Positions 33,501-42,763 of a stretch of 44,578 nucleotides of DNA are shown here, piece after piece. The position numbers were made by a program, and so were the translations under genes. This DNA is from Plantactinospora endophytica (GTDB lineage Bacteria > Actinomycetota > Actinomycetes > Mycobacteriales > Micromonosporaceae). The first letter of the stretch is position 1. Every line of letters starts with the position of its first letter. Below the pieces are notes generated by a model. It saw only the letters and a list, made by a program, of their open reading frames with translations, did no database searches and was not told the DNA's origin. The stretch spans positions 1-44,578 of the forward strand of contig NZ_BONW01000040.1 in NCBI RefSeq assembly GCF_016862915.1, read 5' to 3'.

Positions 33501-35465
33501 TCAGGCGAGGGCGCGGAGGAACTTCTCGGCGATCGGCACGGCGGTGGCCGTACTCGATCCGCCCTTCTCGACGAAGACGGCGAACGCGACGTCCCCCTGC
33601 CAGCCCACGAACCAGGCGTGGGTGTTCGCCGGGTTGTCGTCGTACTCGGCGGTGCCGGTCTTGCCGTACACCGGGTCGCCCGGCACGTCCGCCAGCGCGC
33701 TGCCGGTCCCCTTGGTGACCACCTCGCGCATCATGGTGCGGAGCGGCTCGACCGAGCCGGCCTTCAACTGCGGTCCGGCCGGCGCCGCCGCACCCGGTGC
33801 CGGCTCCAGCACCAGCTTCGGCTGCTGCCACTGGCCACGGGCGACCCCGGCGGTCGCCGCCGCCATCGCCAGCGGACTGACCACGGTGGTGCCCTGGCCG
33901 AAGGCGGCGGCGGCCCGCTCGGCGGCCGAGCCGCCCGCCGACACCTTGCCGGTGAACGCATCGACACCGAGCTTCCACTCCGCCTCCAGGCCGAGGCTCC
34001 GGCCGGCGTTGGCCAGCCCGTCCGGCCCCAGCCTCGGCGCCAGCGCGGCGAACGCCGTGTTGCAGGACTTCGCGAAGTCGGTCCGGAACGGCACGTTGCC
34101 GAGGACGAAGTTGTCGGAGTTCTTGAACGACCGCCCGTCGACCGTGAACGTTCCCGGGCAGGCGACCGGCCCGTCCAGGCTGACCGCCCCGAGGTCGAGC
34201 AGGCCGAGCGTGCTGACCATCTTGAAGGTCGAGCCTGGCGGCACCTGGGCGGTGAAGGCGAGGTTCTCGGCGCTGGCACCGTTTGCCGCAGCCAGCACCG
34301 CGCCGTCGCCGACGCGTACCGCGACCAGGGCGGCGCGCTGCTTGGAGCCGCGTACCGCGTCGTCGGCCGCGTTCTGCGTCGTTACGTCGATAGTGGTCTT
34401 CAGGGTGCTGCCGGGCTGCGGCTCGCGCCGGAACACCTCGGTACCGGTCGGCGTGACCGTGCCGTCCGGGCGCTTGCTGGCGACGATCACCGCGATCCCG
34501 GCGCCGCCCCGGAGTTGCTTGTCGTAGCGGCCCTGTATCCCGCCGTGGCCGACCAGGTCGCCCTCCTCGAACAGCCCCGGGTTGGCCGCCATGTCGTCGG
34601 CCTGCACCGGGTCGACCGAACCGAGCAGAGCCCGGGCGAAGTCGCGGGTCGGCGCAAGGTCCCGCTGCTCGTCGCGGAACTTCGTCCCCGGCAGGTCATA
34701 GATGCGCGGTTTGATCTGGAGGTACGCCTCGCGGCGCAGGCTCACCACGTCGACGAAGGCGTCCGGTTTGGCCTCCCGCATCCGGGTCGGCAGGTCGGTC
34801 AGGTCCACCGGCGGGGTGATCGGCGGCCGGATCGCCTTGAACGCCGTGTCCAGTTGCTTCACCAGCCCGGGTACGTCGGTCACCTCGCTCGGCTGCACGC
34901 CGACGAGTACCACCGGTCGGGGGGCCACGATCGGCTTGCCGGCTCCGTCGGTCACCGCCGCCCGCTTGGCGGTGAGCCGGCGCAGTGCCAGCTCGTCACC
35001 GCTGGTCAGACGCGGCTCGACGACCTTCGGCTCCCAGATGACCTGCCACTCGTCGTCCTCGGCACGCTTGAGGTGGATCTCCGACGGGTACGTCCAGTGC
35101 GTGTCGCCGGGCAACGTCCAGTCCACCCGTACCGTGGCGGTCGCGGTGTCTTCTGTGATCTTCGCCTCGCCCTCCTGGCGGAGTGCCGGCGGCGTCTTGG
35201 CCAGCTCGCCGGAGAGCTGCTTGAGTTCCTCCGCCACCTCCTCGGCCGGGACCCGCTCGCCGGCCGGGTTGCGGAAGCCGACCTTGTTGAGATCGCCGCC
35301 GCGCCATCCCGTGAGGAACGCGTCGACCGCACGGTCCGGACCGTCGGATTCCGAACAGCCGGCCAGGGCTCCGGCGGCCAGCACCACGCCGGTCAGCGCG
35401 ACGGCTGTCCCGCGTCGGGCGGTTTGCCGGGTACGGGAGCGGTGGGAGGATTTCGGAAAGCGCAT
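33501..35465 (-). CDS. Lipoprotein penicillin-binding protein with MecA-like N-terminal domain
   Basis: A 654-residue class B penicillin-binding protein. Residues 1-37 are a lipoprotein signal ending L-A-G-C37. An NTF2-like MecA N-terminal domain follows (about 45-150). A dimerisation region comes next, then a transpeptidase domain with S412xxK415 (PPGSTFK), S467CN and K602TG (YGKTGTAEY). It cross-links peptidoglycan outside the membrane and is anchored by lipid rather than a transmembrane helix. PBP2a of Staphylococcus has the same layout, but similar proteins are common in actinomycetes, so no resistance role is claimed. The start faces a large divergent spacer. Confidence 0.92.
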   Translation of the reverse strand: MRFPKSSHRSRTRQTARRGTAVALTGVVLAAGALAGCSESDGPDRAVDAFLTGWRGGDLNKVGFRNPAGERVPAEEVAEELKQLSGELAKTPPALRQEGEAKITEDTATATVRVDWTLPGDTHWTYPSEIHLKRAEDDEWQVIWEPKVVEPRLTSGDELALRRLTAKRAAVTDGAGKPIVAPRPVVLVGVQPSEVTDVPGLVKQLDTAFKAIRPPITPPVDLTDLPTRMREAKPDAFVDVVSLRREAYLQIKPRIYDLPGTKFRDEQRDLAPTRDFARALLGSVDPVQADDMAANPGLFEEGDLVGHGGIQGRYDKQLRGGAGIAVIVASKRPDGTVTPTGTEVFRREPQPGSTLKTTIDVTTQNAADDAVRGSKQRAALVAVRVGDGAVLAAANGASAENLAFTAQVPPGSTFKMVSTLGLLDLGAVSLDGPVACPGTFTVDGRSFKNSDNFVLGNVPFRTDFAKSCNTAFAALAPRLGPDGLANAGRSLGLEAEWKLGVDAFTGKVSAGGSAAERAAAAFGQGTTVVSPLAMAAATAGVARGQWQQPKLVLEPAPGAAAPAGPQLKAGSVEPLRTMMREVVTKGTGSALADVPGDPVYGKTGTAEYDDNPANTHAWFVGWQGDVAFAVFVEKGGSSTATAVPIAEKFLRALA

Positions 35466-35858
35466 GCCGCGGTTACCTTCCAGGTCGGCGCACCACCGGC
35501 GGTTGCTCCGGCGGCAGCCTGACGGTAGTACGCGGGTCCGAATCGCCGTTGCCCCGGTGCTGCCCGACCCCGCCGGACAGCACCCGCTGCCGTCCCGTTT
35601 CGACGCGCTCCGGTGCTGGTCAGAGCAGGTTTGCCCAGCTCGTCGGCAGTCGGTGCGGGTGTCCGGCGGCGCGGATCGGGTGATGGCCGTGCGTGCGTGG
35701 GTACTCCGGGGCGGGCGTGTCGGGTGCCCGCAACGGACGAAAGGACAGACTCAAGATCCGATATGCGGCCGCCGGTCCACCGACAGAGGGGCGTATCGGT
35801 AGGGCCTAGTCTGGGCGGAGAGTGACCCACGGCGTGGTGGGTCGAGGGGAGTGGCACG
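35466..35858. promoter_or_regulatory. Divergent promoter spacer between the penicillin-binding protein and glutamate dehydrogenase genes
   Basis: No supported gene lies in these 393 bp; open frames crossing it lack ribosome-binding sites and family likeness. On the plus strand a TAGTCT -10-like box at 35807-35812 and a GAGGGGAG ribosome-binding site (about 35844-35851) precede the dehydrogenase. No convincing -35 was found. The leftward promoter must also lie here. Confidence 0.5.
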
Positions 35859-38800
35859 ATGGACCGGCGTCCGGCGATCACACCGGAACCCGTTCTCCAG
35901 CCGGCGGATGCCGGCCGAGACGACAGCTACGACGCGGCGATCGACGACGACGGGGCGGGCTCTCGACTCGCCTCCGGCGTGACCGGCGTGCCGGGAGCCA
36001 GCATCGACACCCTCTACGACCTCGGACTGCCTCCGGAGGCCCTCGCCGACGACGTCGAGGACGCCGACCTGGACGAACCGGTGCCGAACGCCGAGCGGCT
36101 GGTGGCCCAGGCGGTCGCGCTGGCCGGCGACGACCACGACGCGGCGACCCTGGTCGACCGGTTCTGGCGGTTCGCCCCGGACGAGGAGCTGATCGGGTTC
36201 ACCCCGACGGAGATGCTCGCCGCCGCCCAGGCCCACCGGGATCTGGCCCAGCAGCGCGTACCGGGCGAGCTGAAGCTGCGGATCCACGAGCCGGCCGCGG
36301 ACCAGCAGCACACCGTGATCGAGATCGTCACGGACGATATGCCCTTTTTGGTGGATTCCATCACGGCGCTGCTGACCGGCCACCACCTCGACGTACACAT
36401 GCTGGTGCATCCACTGGTGGTGGTGCGTCGGGAGCCGCTCGGCAGGCTGACCGAGGTCGCCGCCGACGTCGAACCAGACGACGCGATCGACGGTGACCTC
36501 GTCGAGAGTTGGATGCGGATAGAGATCGATCCGGTACGCGGCGCCGCCGACCGGGACCGATTGCGCGCCGAGTTGCAGCGGGTGCTCACCGACGTACGCG
36601 AGGCGGTGGAGGACTGGCCGAAGATGCGGCAGCGGGCGCTGTCCCTCGCCGACGAACTGGCCGCCGCGCGGACCTCGGACAACCGCCCGCCAGTGCCCGA
36701 AAAGGACATCACCGACTCGGTGGAGCTGCTCCGCTGGCTGGCGCACGAGCACTTCACCTTCCTCGGCTACCGCGAATACCGGCTGACCCAGACCGCGCAG
36801 GGGTCGGCGCTGGAGGCGGTGCTCGGCACCGGGCTGGGCATCCTGCGGCAGGACTCCACCACGCCCCGGGCACTCTCCTCGATGACGCCCGAGGCGCACC
36901 AGAAGGTGACCGAGAAGCGGCTGCTCATCATCACCAAGGCCAACTCCCGGGCCACCGTGCACCGGTCGGCCTACCTGGACTACATCGGCTTCAAAATCTT
37001 CGACGAGCGCGGCGAGGTGGTCGGCGAGCGGCGCTTCCTGGGCCTGCTCGCCACGGCGGCGTACCGGACCAGCGTCCGGGAGCTGCCGGTGGTCCGGCGG
37101 AAGGTCGCCGAGGTGTTGGACCGGTCCGGGCTCAGCCCGCGCAGCCACTCCGGCAAGGACCTGTTGCAGATCCTGGAGACCTATCCCCGGGACGAACTGT
37201 TCCAGATCAAGACCGACGACCTGTACCACGCCGTCGTCGGGGTACTCCGGATGGCGGGTCGCCGCCAGCTCCGGGTCTTCCTGCGCCGCGACGGGTACGG
37301 CCGGTTCATCTCCTGCCTGATCTACCTGCCCCGGGACCGGTTCACCACGCAGAACCGGCTGCGGATGCAGGAGATCCTGCTCCGCGAGCTGAACGGGATC
37401 GGCGTCGACTACACCACCCGGGTCACCGAGTCGATGCTGGCCCGGGTGCACTTCATCGTCCGGACCGACCCGGCCAGCCCGCCCGGCGAGGTGGACGCGG
37501 ACCTGCTCGCCGAGGAACTCGCCGACGCGACCCGGCTCTGGGACGACGACTACCGGCTGGTGCTGGAGCGCAAGCTCGGCGACGAGCAGGCCAAACACCT
37601 CTTCACCCGGTACGCCGACGCGTTTCCGGAGGGCTACAAGGACGGGCACACCCCGTACGAGGCGATGAAGGACCTGGCCAAGCTCGAACTGCTGGAGGAG
37701 CCCGGCCAGCTAGAGATGCACATGTTCCGCAAGCAGCAGGCCGCCCGCCCCGGTGGCCCCGCCCCGGCCACCGCCGTCGAGGACGTCCGGTTCAAGGTCT
37801 ACCGGTACGGCGAGCCGATGGTGCTCTCCGCCGTCCTGCCGGTGCTGCACTCGCTCGGCGTACGGGTGGTCGACGAGCACCCGTACGAGGTGGAGCGGAT
37901 CGACGGCCGGATCTACCTCTACGACTTCGGTCTCGAACTGCCCGACGGCGCCCGGGACCTGGCCGAGGTACGCCCGCACGTGGAGAACGCCTTCTCCGCC
38001 ACCTGGCGCGGCGAGGCCGAGGTCGACGGCTTCAACGAACTCGTGCTGCGCGGCGGCCTCACCTGGCGGCAGGTGGTGGTGTTGCGGGCGTACGCGAAGT
38101 ACCTGCGGCAGGCCGGCACGGTCTTCTCGCAGGACTACATGGAGTCCACCTTCATCGCGTACCCGCAGCTCGCCGCCTCGCTGGTGGAACTCTTCGAGAC
38201 CCGGTTCTCCCCGACGCTGGGCTACTCCGCCGAGGAACGCAACCTGCGGAGCAAGGAACTCGTCACCTCGATCAACCAGCAGCTCGACGACGTGAGCAGC
38301 CTGGACCAGGACCGGATCCTGCGCTCCTACCTGACGCTGATCCAGGCGACCCTGCGGACCAGCTTCTACCAGCGGCGCACCGACGGGCGGCCGAAGCCGT
38401 ACGTGGCGTTCAAGCTCGACCCGCAGGCGGTGCCGGACCTGCCGGCGCCCCGGCCGAAGTACGAGATCTTCGTCTACTCGCCGCGCTTCGAGGGCGTACA
38501 CCTGCGGTTCGGGCCGGTGGCCCGAGGCGGTATCCGCTGGTCGGACCGGCGGGAGGACTTCCGCACCGAGGTGCTCGGCCTGGTCAAGGCGCAGATGGTG
38601 AAGAACGCCGTGATCGTGCCGGTGGGTGCCAAGGGCGGCTTCGTGCTCAAGCAGAAGCCGGGCGACCGGGACGAGGCGGTCGCCTGCTACCAGGGCTTCA
38701 TCTCGGCCCTACTGGACGTGACCGACAACCTGGTCGGCGGGCAGATCGTGCCGCCGGAGGACGTGGTTCGGCACGACGCCGACGACCCCTATCTGGTGGT

Positions 38801-40910
38801 GGCGGCGGACAAGGGCACGGCCAGCTTCTCCGACATCGCCAACGAGATCTCGGTCCGGAACGGCTTCTGGCTGGCCGACGCGTTCGCCTCCGGCGGTTCG
38901 GCCGGCTACGACCACAAGAAGATGGGGATCACCGCCCGGGGCGCCTGGGAGTCGGTGAAGCGGCACTTCCGGGACATGGGGATCGACACCCAGAGCCAGG
39001 ACTTCACGGTGGCCGGGGTCGGCGACATGTCCGGCGACGTCTTCGGGAACGGGATGCTGCTCTCCGAGCACATCAGGCTGGTGGCCGCCTTCGACCATCG
39101 GCACATCGTGCTGGACCCGGACCCCGACCCGGCATCGTCCTACGCGGAGCGTCGGCGGCTCTTCGACCAGCCGCGCTCGTCGTGGGCCGACTACAACGCC
39201 GAGCTGCTCTCCGAAGGCGGCGGGATCTATCCGCGTACCGCGAAGTCGATCCCGATCAGCCCGCAGGTCCGCGCGGTGCTCGACCTCGGCGCCGACGTCG
39301 AGTCGATGTCGCCGCAGGAGCTGATGAAGGCGATCCTCTCCGCCCCGGTCGACCTGTTCTGGAACGGCGGCATCGGCACCTACGTCAAGGCGTCCTCGGA
39401 GTCGAACGCCGAGGTCGGCGACAAGTCCAACGACGCCATCCGGGTGGACGGCAAGGACCTGCGGGCCCGGGTGGTCGGCGAGGGCGGCAACCTGGGCTTC
39501 ACCCAGGTCGGCCGGATCGAGTACGCCCAGGCGGGCGGCCGGATCTTCACCGACTTCATCGACAACGCGGCCGGGGTGGACACCTCGGACCACGAGGTCA
39601 ACATCAAGATCCTGCTCGGTGCGGCGGTGGCCGACGGCGAGCTGAGCGTGCCGGACCGGGACGCGCTGCTGGCCGAGATGACCGACGAGGTCGCCCAGTT
39701 GGTGCTCCGGGACAACTACGACCAGGCCCGGGCGATCGGCAACGCACTGGCCCAGGCGGCGTCGCTGCTGCCGGTGCACCGGCGGATGATCTCCGACTTC
39801 GAGCGGGCCGGCCACCTCAACCGGGAGCTGGAGGCGCTGCCGCCGGACGAGGAGCTGGCCACCCGCACCGACACCGGGCTGACCGCGCCGGAGTTCGCGG
39901 TGCTGCTCGCGTACGTCAAGATCGTGCTGGAGCGGGAGATCCTGGCCGACGGGCTGCCCGACGAGGAGTGGACCTCGGAGGTGCTGACCGGCTACTTCCC
40001 GACCCCGCTGCGCGAGCGGTACGCCGACCGGATGCCGGAGCACCGGCTGCACCGGGACATCGTGACGACCGTACTGGTCAACGAGGCGGTGAACCGGGGC
40101 GGCATCTCGTTCATCTACCGGGTGGTGGAGGAGAGCGGCGCGACTCCGGCGGACGTGATCCGGGCGTACGTGGTGGTCCGCGAGGTCTTCGGGCTCCGGG
40201 AGATCTGGGACGACGTCGAGGCGCTGGACAACCGGGTACCGACCGAGGTGCAGACCGGGGTCTACCTGGACACCCGGCGGCTGCTCGACCGGGCCGTACG
40301 CTGGCTGGTGACGAACCGTCGTTCGCCGATCGACGTACCGGCCGAGATCGCCCGACTGCGCGACGGGATCTCCCGGCTCCTGCCCGAGCTGGGCAACCTG
40401 TTCTACGGTGGCGAACGCGAGGCGCTGGAGGCGCACGTCGACCTGTGCGAACGGCGCGGGCTGTCCCGGGAGTTGGCCGAGCGGTCCACCCGACTGATGT
40501 ACAGCTTCGGGCTGCTCGACGTGGTCGAGACGGCGACCGCGACCGGCCGGGACGTCGGCGAGGTGGCCTCGGTCTACTTCGTACTCTCCGACCGGTTCCG
40601 GGTCGACTCGCTGCTGTCGAAGATCTCGTTGCTGCCCCGGGAGGACCGCTGGCAGACGCTGGCCCGGATGGCGCTGCGCTACGACCTCTACGCCGCACTG
40701 GCCGCGCTCACCGCCGAGGTGCTCGGCGGTACCTCCGCCGACCTGCCAGCGGACGAGCGGGTGCAGGAGTGGGAGCGGTCCAACTCGATCTCGATCGGGC
40801 GTACCCGCAAGGCGATGGGGGAGTTCGACGAGTCCCGGGCCGACCTGGCCGCGCTCTCCGTACTGCTGCGGCAGATCCGTACCCTGGTGCGGACCTCGGC
40901 GGCCGGCTGA
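35859..40910 (+). CDS. gdh: Large NAD-specific glutamate dehydrogenase
   Basis: A 1683-residue member of the 180-kDa NAD-glutamate dehydrogenase family, about the usual length (1600-1650) plus a 70-residue Asp-rich leader. It oxidises glutamate to 2-oxoglutarate and ammonia. The first half holds the ACT-like regulatory region (VIEIVTDDMPFLVDSITALL near residue 165). The catalytic domain begins near residue 870 (RFGPVARGGIRWSDRREDFRTEVLGL), followed by VPVGAKGGFVLK with the glutamate-binding Lys 925. Dinucleotide-binding and helical domains continue to about residue 1600. GAGGGGAG lies upstream of the ATG at 35859. The gene stands alone and ends at a hairpin shared with the sortase cassette. 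Confidence 0.95.
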   Translation: MDRRPAITPEPVLQPADAGRDDSYDAAIDDDGAGSRLASGVTGVPGASIDTLYDLGLPPEALADDVEDADLDEPVPNAERLVAQAVALAGDDHDAATLVDRFWRFAPDEELIGFTPTEMLAAAQAHRDLAQQRVPGELKLRIHEPAADQQHTVIEIVTDDMPFLVDSITALLTGHHLDVHMLVHPLVVVRREPLGRLTEVAADVEPDDAIDGDLVESWMRIEIDPVRGAADRDRLRAELQRVLTDVREAVEDWPKMRQRALSLADELAAARTSDNRPPVPEKDITDSVELLRWLAHEHFTFLGYREYRLTQTAQGSALEAVLGTGLGILRQDSTTPRALSSMTPEAHQKVTEKRLLIITKANSRATVHRSAYLDYIGFKIFDERGEVVGERRFLGLLATAAYRTSVRELPVVRRKVAEVLDRSGLSPRSHSGKDLLQILETYPRDELFQIKTDDLYHAVVGVLRMAGRRQLRVFLRRDGYGRFISCLIYLPRDRFTTQNRLRMQEILLRELNGIGVDYTTRVTESMLARVHFIVRTDPASPPGEVDADLLAEELADATRLWDDDYRLVLERKLGDEQAKHLFTRYADAFPEGYKDGHTPYEAMKDLAKLELLEEPGQLEMHMFRKQQAARPGGPAPATAVEDVRFKVYRYGEPMVLSAVLPVLHSLGVRVVDEHPYEVERIDGRIYLYDFGLELPDGARDLAEVRPHVENAFSATWRGEAEVDGFNELVLRGGLTWRQVVVLRAYAKYLRQAGTVFSQDYMESTFIAYPQLAASLVELFETRFSPTLGYSAEERNLRSKELVTSINQQLDDVSSLDQDRILRSYLTLIQATLRTSFYQRRTDGRPKPYVAFKLDPQAVPDLPAPRPKYEIFVYSPRFEGVHLRFGPVARGGIRWSDRREDFRTEVLGLVKAQMVKNAVIVPVGAKGGFVLKQKPGDRDEAVACYQGFISALLDVTDNLVGGQIVPPEDVVRHDADDPYLVVAADKGTASFSDIANEISVRNGFWLADAFASGGSAGYDHKKMGITARGAWESVKRHFRDMGIDTQSQDFTVAGVGDMSGDVFGNGMLLSEHIRLVAAFDHRHIVLDPDPDPASSYAERRRLFDQPRSSWADYNAELLSEGGGIYPRTAKSIPISPQVRAVLDLGADVESMSPQELMKAILSAPVDLFWNGGIGTYVKASSESNAEVGDKSNDAIRVDGKDLRARVVGEGGNLGFTQVGRIEYAQAGGRIFTDFIDNAAGVDTSDHEVNIKILLGAAVADGELSVPDRDALLAEMTDEVAQLVLRDNYDQARAIGNALAQAASLLPVHRRMISDFERAGHLNRELEALPPDEELATRTDTGLTAPEFAVLLAYVKIVLEREILADGLPDEEWTSEVLTGYFPTPLRERYADRMPEHRLHRDIVTTVLVNEAVNRGGISFIYRVVEESGATPADVIRAYVVVREVFGLREIWDDVEALDNRVPTEVQTGVYLDTRRLLDRAVRWLVTNRRSPIDVPAEIARLRDGISRLLPELGNLFYGGEREALEAHVDLCERRGLSRELAERSTRLMYSFGLLDVVETATATGRDVGEVASVYFVLSDRFRVDSLLSKISLLPREDRWQTLARMALRYDLYAALAALTAEVLGGTSADLPADERVQEWERSNSISIGRTRKAMGEFDESRADLAALSVLLRQIRTLVRTSAAG

Positions 40911-40929
40911 CCGGGGACACCTCGGCGAC

Positions 40930-40959
40930 GTACCGGTCCGGCCTCGGTCGGTCCGGTAC
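40930..40959. terminator. Bidirectional hairpin after the glutamate dehydrogenase
   Basis: GTACCGGTCCG (40930-40940) pairs with CGGTCCGGTAC (40949-40959) over 11 positions with one mismatch and an 8-nt loop. It lies 20 bp after the dehydrogenase stop and 41 bp before the converging end of sortase 1. Confidence 0.65.
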
Positions 40960-41000
40960 GCTCCGCGCCGGCCGATCGTCGGTGGCCGTCGGGGTGCCGG

Positions 41001-41744
41001 TCAGGGGATCCGGGTGGCGGACACGATGACGTTGTCGCGGTAGCTGCGTTTCTTGCGGTCGAAGGTGCCGCCGCAGGTCACCACCTGGAGCCGGGCGGCG
41101 TCCGTGGCGCCGTAGACCAGCTCGGACGGGAACGCGGCCTTCGGGTACGACTTCACCGCGTCCACCGCGAACCGGACCACGCCGCCGTCCTTCCGGGTGA
41201 CCTCGATCCGCTCGCCGCGTTTCAGCGAACCGAGCCGGAAGAAGACCGCCGGGCCGGTCGCGGCCGAGTCGACGTGGCCGACCACCACCGCGTTGCCGAA
41301 CTCGCCGGGGCTGGCCCCCAGCTTGTACCAGCCGGCGAGCTGCGCCTGTTTCAACGGGGGCACCTGGACGGTGCCGTCGTCGTTCACCCCGAGCGAGATG
41401 ATCTTCGCGTTCACCCTGATCTTCGGAATGCTGATCCGGACCGGCTCGGACCGGGCCAGTTCCACCGGTCCGGACGGCTGGCCGGCCCCCGGTCCGCCGC
41501 TGCCCGCCGCACCGGGGCCGGGCGTCGGCTCCCGGGCCCACGCCGGCCGTGGCAGCGCCTCGGCGCTTCCGGCCTCGGTGTCGGCGGGCTGCGGCGGCTG
41601 CGTGGGTGCCGGGTTCAGACCGGCGGTGAGCAGCGCGGTTCCACCGATGGCGAGCACGGCGACCAGGGTCACGCCGGCGGCACGCCACGGTTGCCCGTGT
41701 CGGCCGCCGGCGCGCCTGGTCGGCACGTCAGGCGGGTGAGCCAT
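41001..41744 (-). CDS. Class F sortase 1
   Basis: A 247-residue membrane-anchored transpeptidase. Residues 20-44 are a signal anchor (AGVTLVAVLAIGGTALLTAGL), then a Pro/Gly-rich linker to about residue 95. The sortase barrel has catalytic His157 (VVVGHVDS), Cys224 (VVTCGGTFDR) and a likely Arg236 (SYRDN). It should cleave a sorting signal in a secreted substrate and join it to the cell surface. It begins 17 bp inside the end of its own surface-protein gene. Close paralogue of sortase 2. Class F is inferred from the overall layout and the TCGG motif. It is the last gene of cassette 1. Confidence 0.9.
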   Translation of the reverse strand: MAHPPDVPTRRAGGRHGQPWRAAGVTLVAVLAIGGTALLTAGLNPAPTQPPQPADTEAGSAEALPRPAWAREPTPGPGAAGSGGPGAGQPSGPVELARSEPVRISIPKIRVNAKIISLGVNDDGTVQVPPLKQAQLAGWYKLGASPGEFGNAVVVGHVDSAATGPAVFFRLGSLKRGERIEVTRKDGGVVRFAVDAVKSYPKAAFPSELVYGATDAARLQVVTCGGTFDRKKRSYRDNVIVSATRIP

Positions 41745-42513
41745 CGGTACGGCGCCGACGGATCAGCAGGAAGCCACCGATCGCGGCGGCTCCCAGCAGA
41801 CCCGCACCGGCGGCGGTCCGGGTGGAGTCGGTGCTGGCGGCGCCACCGTCACCACCGGGTACGGAGCCCAGGGGCAGCACCACGATCCGGCCGGTGCTGT
41901 TGCACTCGCCCGACGCCTTGTACTGCCCGGGCCGGGTCTCCTTCGGCGCCTTGGCCCAGGCCCAGTACACGACCTTGGCGCCGTACGCGGCCCGGGCACC
42001 CTGGCCGCCCTCGACCTGCTCGTCGGCACCTTCCTCGGTGGCGGCACCCTCCTCGGTGTCCGCACCTTCCCCGGTGTCGGCGCCATCCGGCTGCGTGTCC
42101 CCGGGTGCCGCCGACTGCTCGCCGCCCGCCGGTGGTGCCTGTCGCTCGCCGTTCGGGGGCACCGGTTGTCCGCTGGCCGGCGGAGGCGACGGCTGCGTGC
42201 CGCCGTCGGTCCGGTCGTCGTTTCCGGGTGGTGCCTCGGGAACCCGGACGTTGTCCTCGGCCACACGCTTGAGCGAGAGCTTGCCGATGATTTTCGACGA
42301 AACCCAGGGCCGCTCCACCGGGCGATCGCACTCAAGAATGATCTTAAACTTGTGGCCCGGCTTCACCCCCTTCGGCACGGTGTAGATGCGGCCCTTGTTC
42401 TCCTGCTTCGGTGGGGCGTCGTCCGCAAGCGCGGTTCCGGGCGCACAGATCAGCAGGGACACGGCACCCAGACCGGCGGCGGCCATCACCTTCCCCAACA
42501 ACTTCCTACCCAT
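41728..42513 (-). CDS. Sortase-associated surface protein 1
   Basis: A 261-residue exported protein. Signal peptide 1-31 (LGAVSLLICAPGTALA). An N-terminal domain (about 38-92) is followed by a Pro-rich and acidic linker with GADTEEGA-like repeats (about 93-168), and a beta-domain (about 173-215) with YWAWAKAPKETRPGQY and GEC. The end carries LPLGSVPGGDGGAAS, a hydrophobic segment (about 231-252) and RRRRTD, a sorting-type signal. The canonical LPXTG is absent. The surface protein at 43497 shares the beta-domain and the whole tail. Overlap with sortase 1 by 17 bp implies coupled expression. Likely the substrate of that sortase. Confidence 0.8.
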   Translation of the reverse strand: MGRKLLGKVMAAAGLGAVSLLICAPGTALADDAPPKQENKGRIYTVPKGVKPGHKFKIILECDRPVERPWVSSKIIGKLSLKRVAEDNVRVPEAPPGNDDRTDGGTQPSPPPASGQPVPPNGERQAPPAGGEQSAAPGDTQPDGADTGEGADTEEGAATEEGADEQVEGGQGARAAYGAKVVYWAWAKAPKETRPGQYKASGECNSTGRIVVLPLGSVPGGDGGAASTDSTRTAAGAGLLGAAAIGGFLLIRRRRTDGSPA

Positions 42514-42700
42514 GAGATGTCGTCACTTCCTTCCCCGTTCGGTTGCTCGACGGCCCGCCGAGCCAGAGCCGACGCTAGCTAGTTTGTGAACTGATGTCGT
42601 GATTATGAGTATTTCTTCTGAAAGCTCGTCTTCGAGTGGTAGAGAGCCATTCACGTCAGGGATGTCCGGATCGGCAATGCCGTCGGCGCGCGGAACGACC
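42514..42700 (-). promoter_or_regulatory. Promoter region of sortase cassette 1
   Basis: About 190 bp, markedly AT-rich between 42580 and 42650, upstream of the leftward surface-protein 1 gene. On the minus strand a GGGGAAGGAAG run near 42520-42535 is the likely ribosome-binding site region. A CTAGCTAG palindrome and TTCACA lie in the centre. No single -35/-10 pair stood out. No gene is visible. Confidence 0.5.
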
Positions 42701-42728
42701 GGGGGACAGCGGCACGCCGCTGTCCCCC
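42701..42728 (-). terminator. Terminator between the two sortase cassettes
   Basis: A perfect 13-bp stem, GGGGGACAGCGGC at 42701-42713 and its complement at 42716-42728, with only two bases between the arms (effective loop four or more). It lies 35 bp after the sortase 2 stop, so each cassette is probably a separate transcription unit. No T-run, as typical here. Confidence 0.85.
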
Positions 42729-42763
42729 GAGGCCCGGACCTGCCGGGATGGTCGCCGTCGCGG

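Noticed and set aside
33501-35465. Beta-lactam resistance (MecA-type) determinant
   Set aside because: The MecA-like layout is common among ordinary actinomycete penicillin-binding proteins, and no regulator or mobile element accompanies it.
35613-35825. A 70-codon frame in the spacer before the glutamate dehydrogenase
   Set aside because: No ribosome-binding site or family likeness, and Arg/Gly-rich composition typical of random GC-rich frames.
36509-41029. A 1500-codon open frame overlapping the glutamate dehydrogenase in another frame
   Set aside because: It is a GC-bias shadow; the dehydrogenase frame carries clear domain motifs and the alternative is low-complexity.
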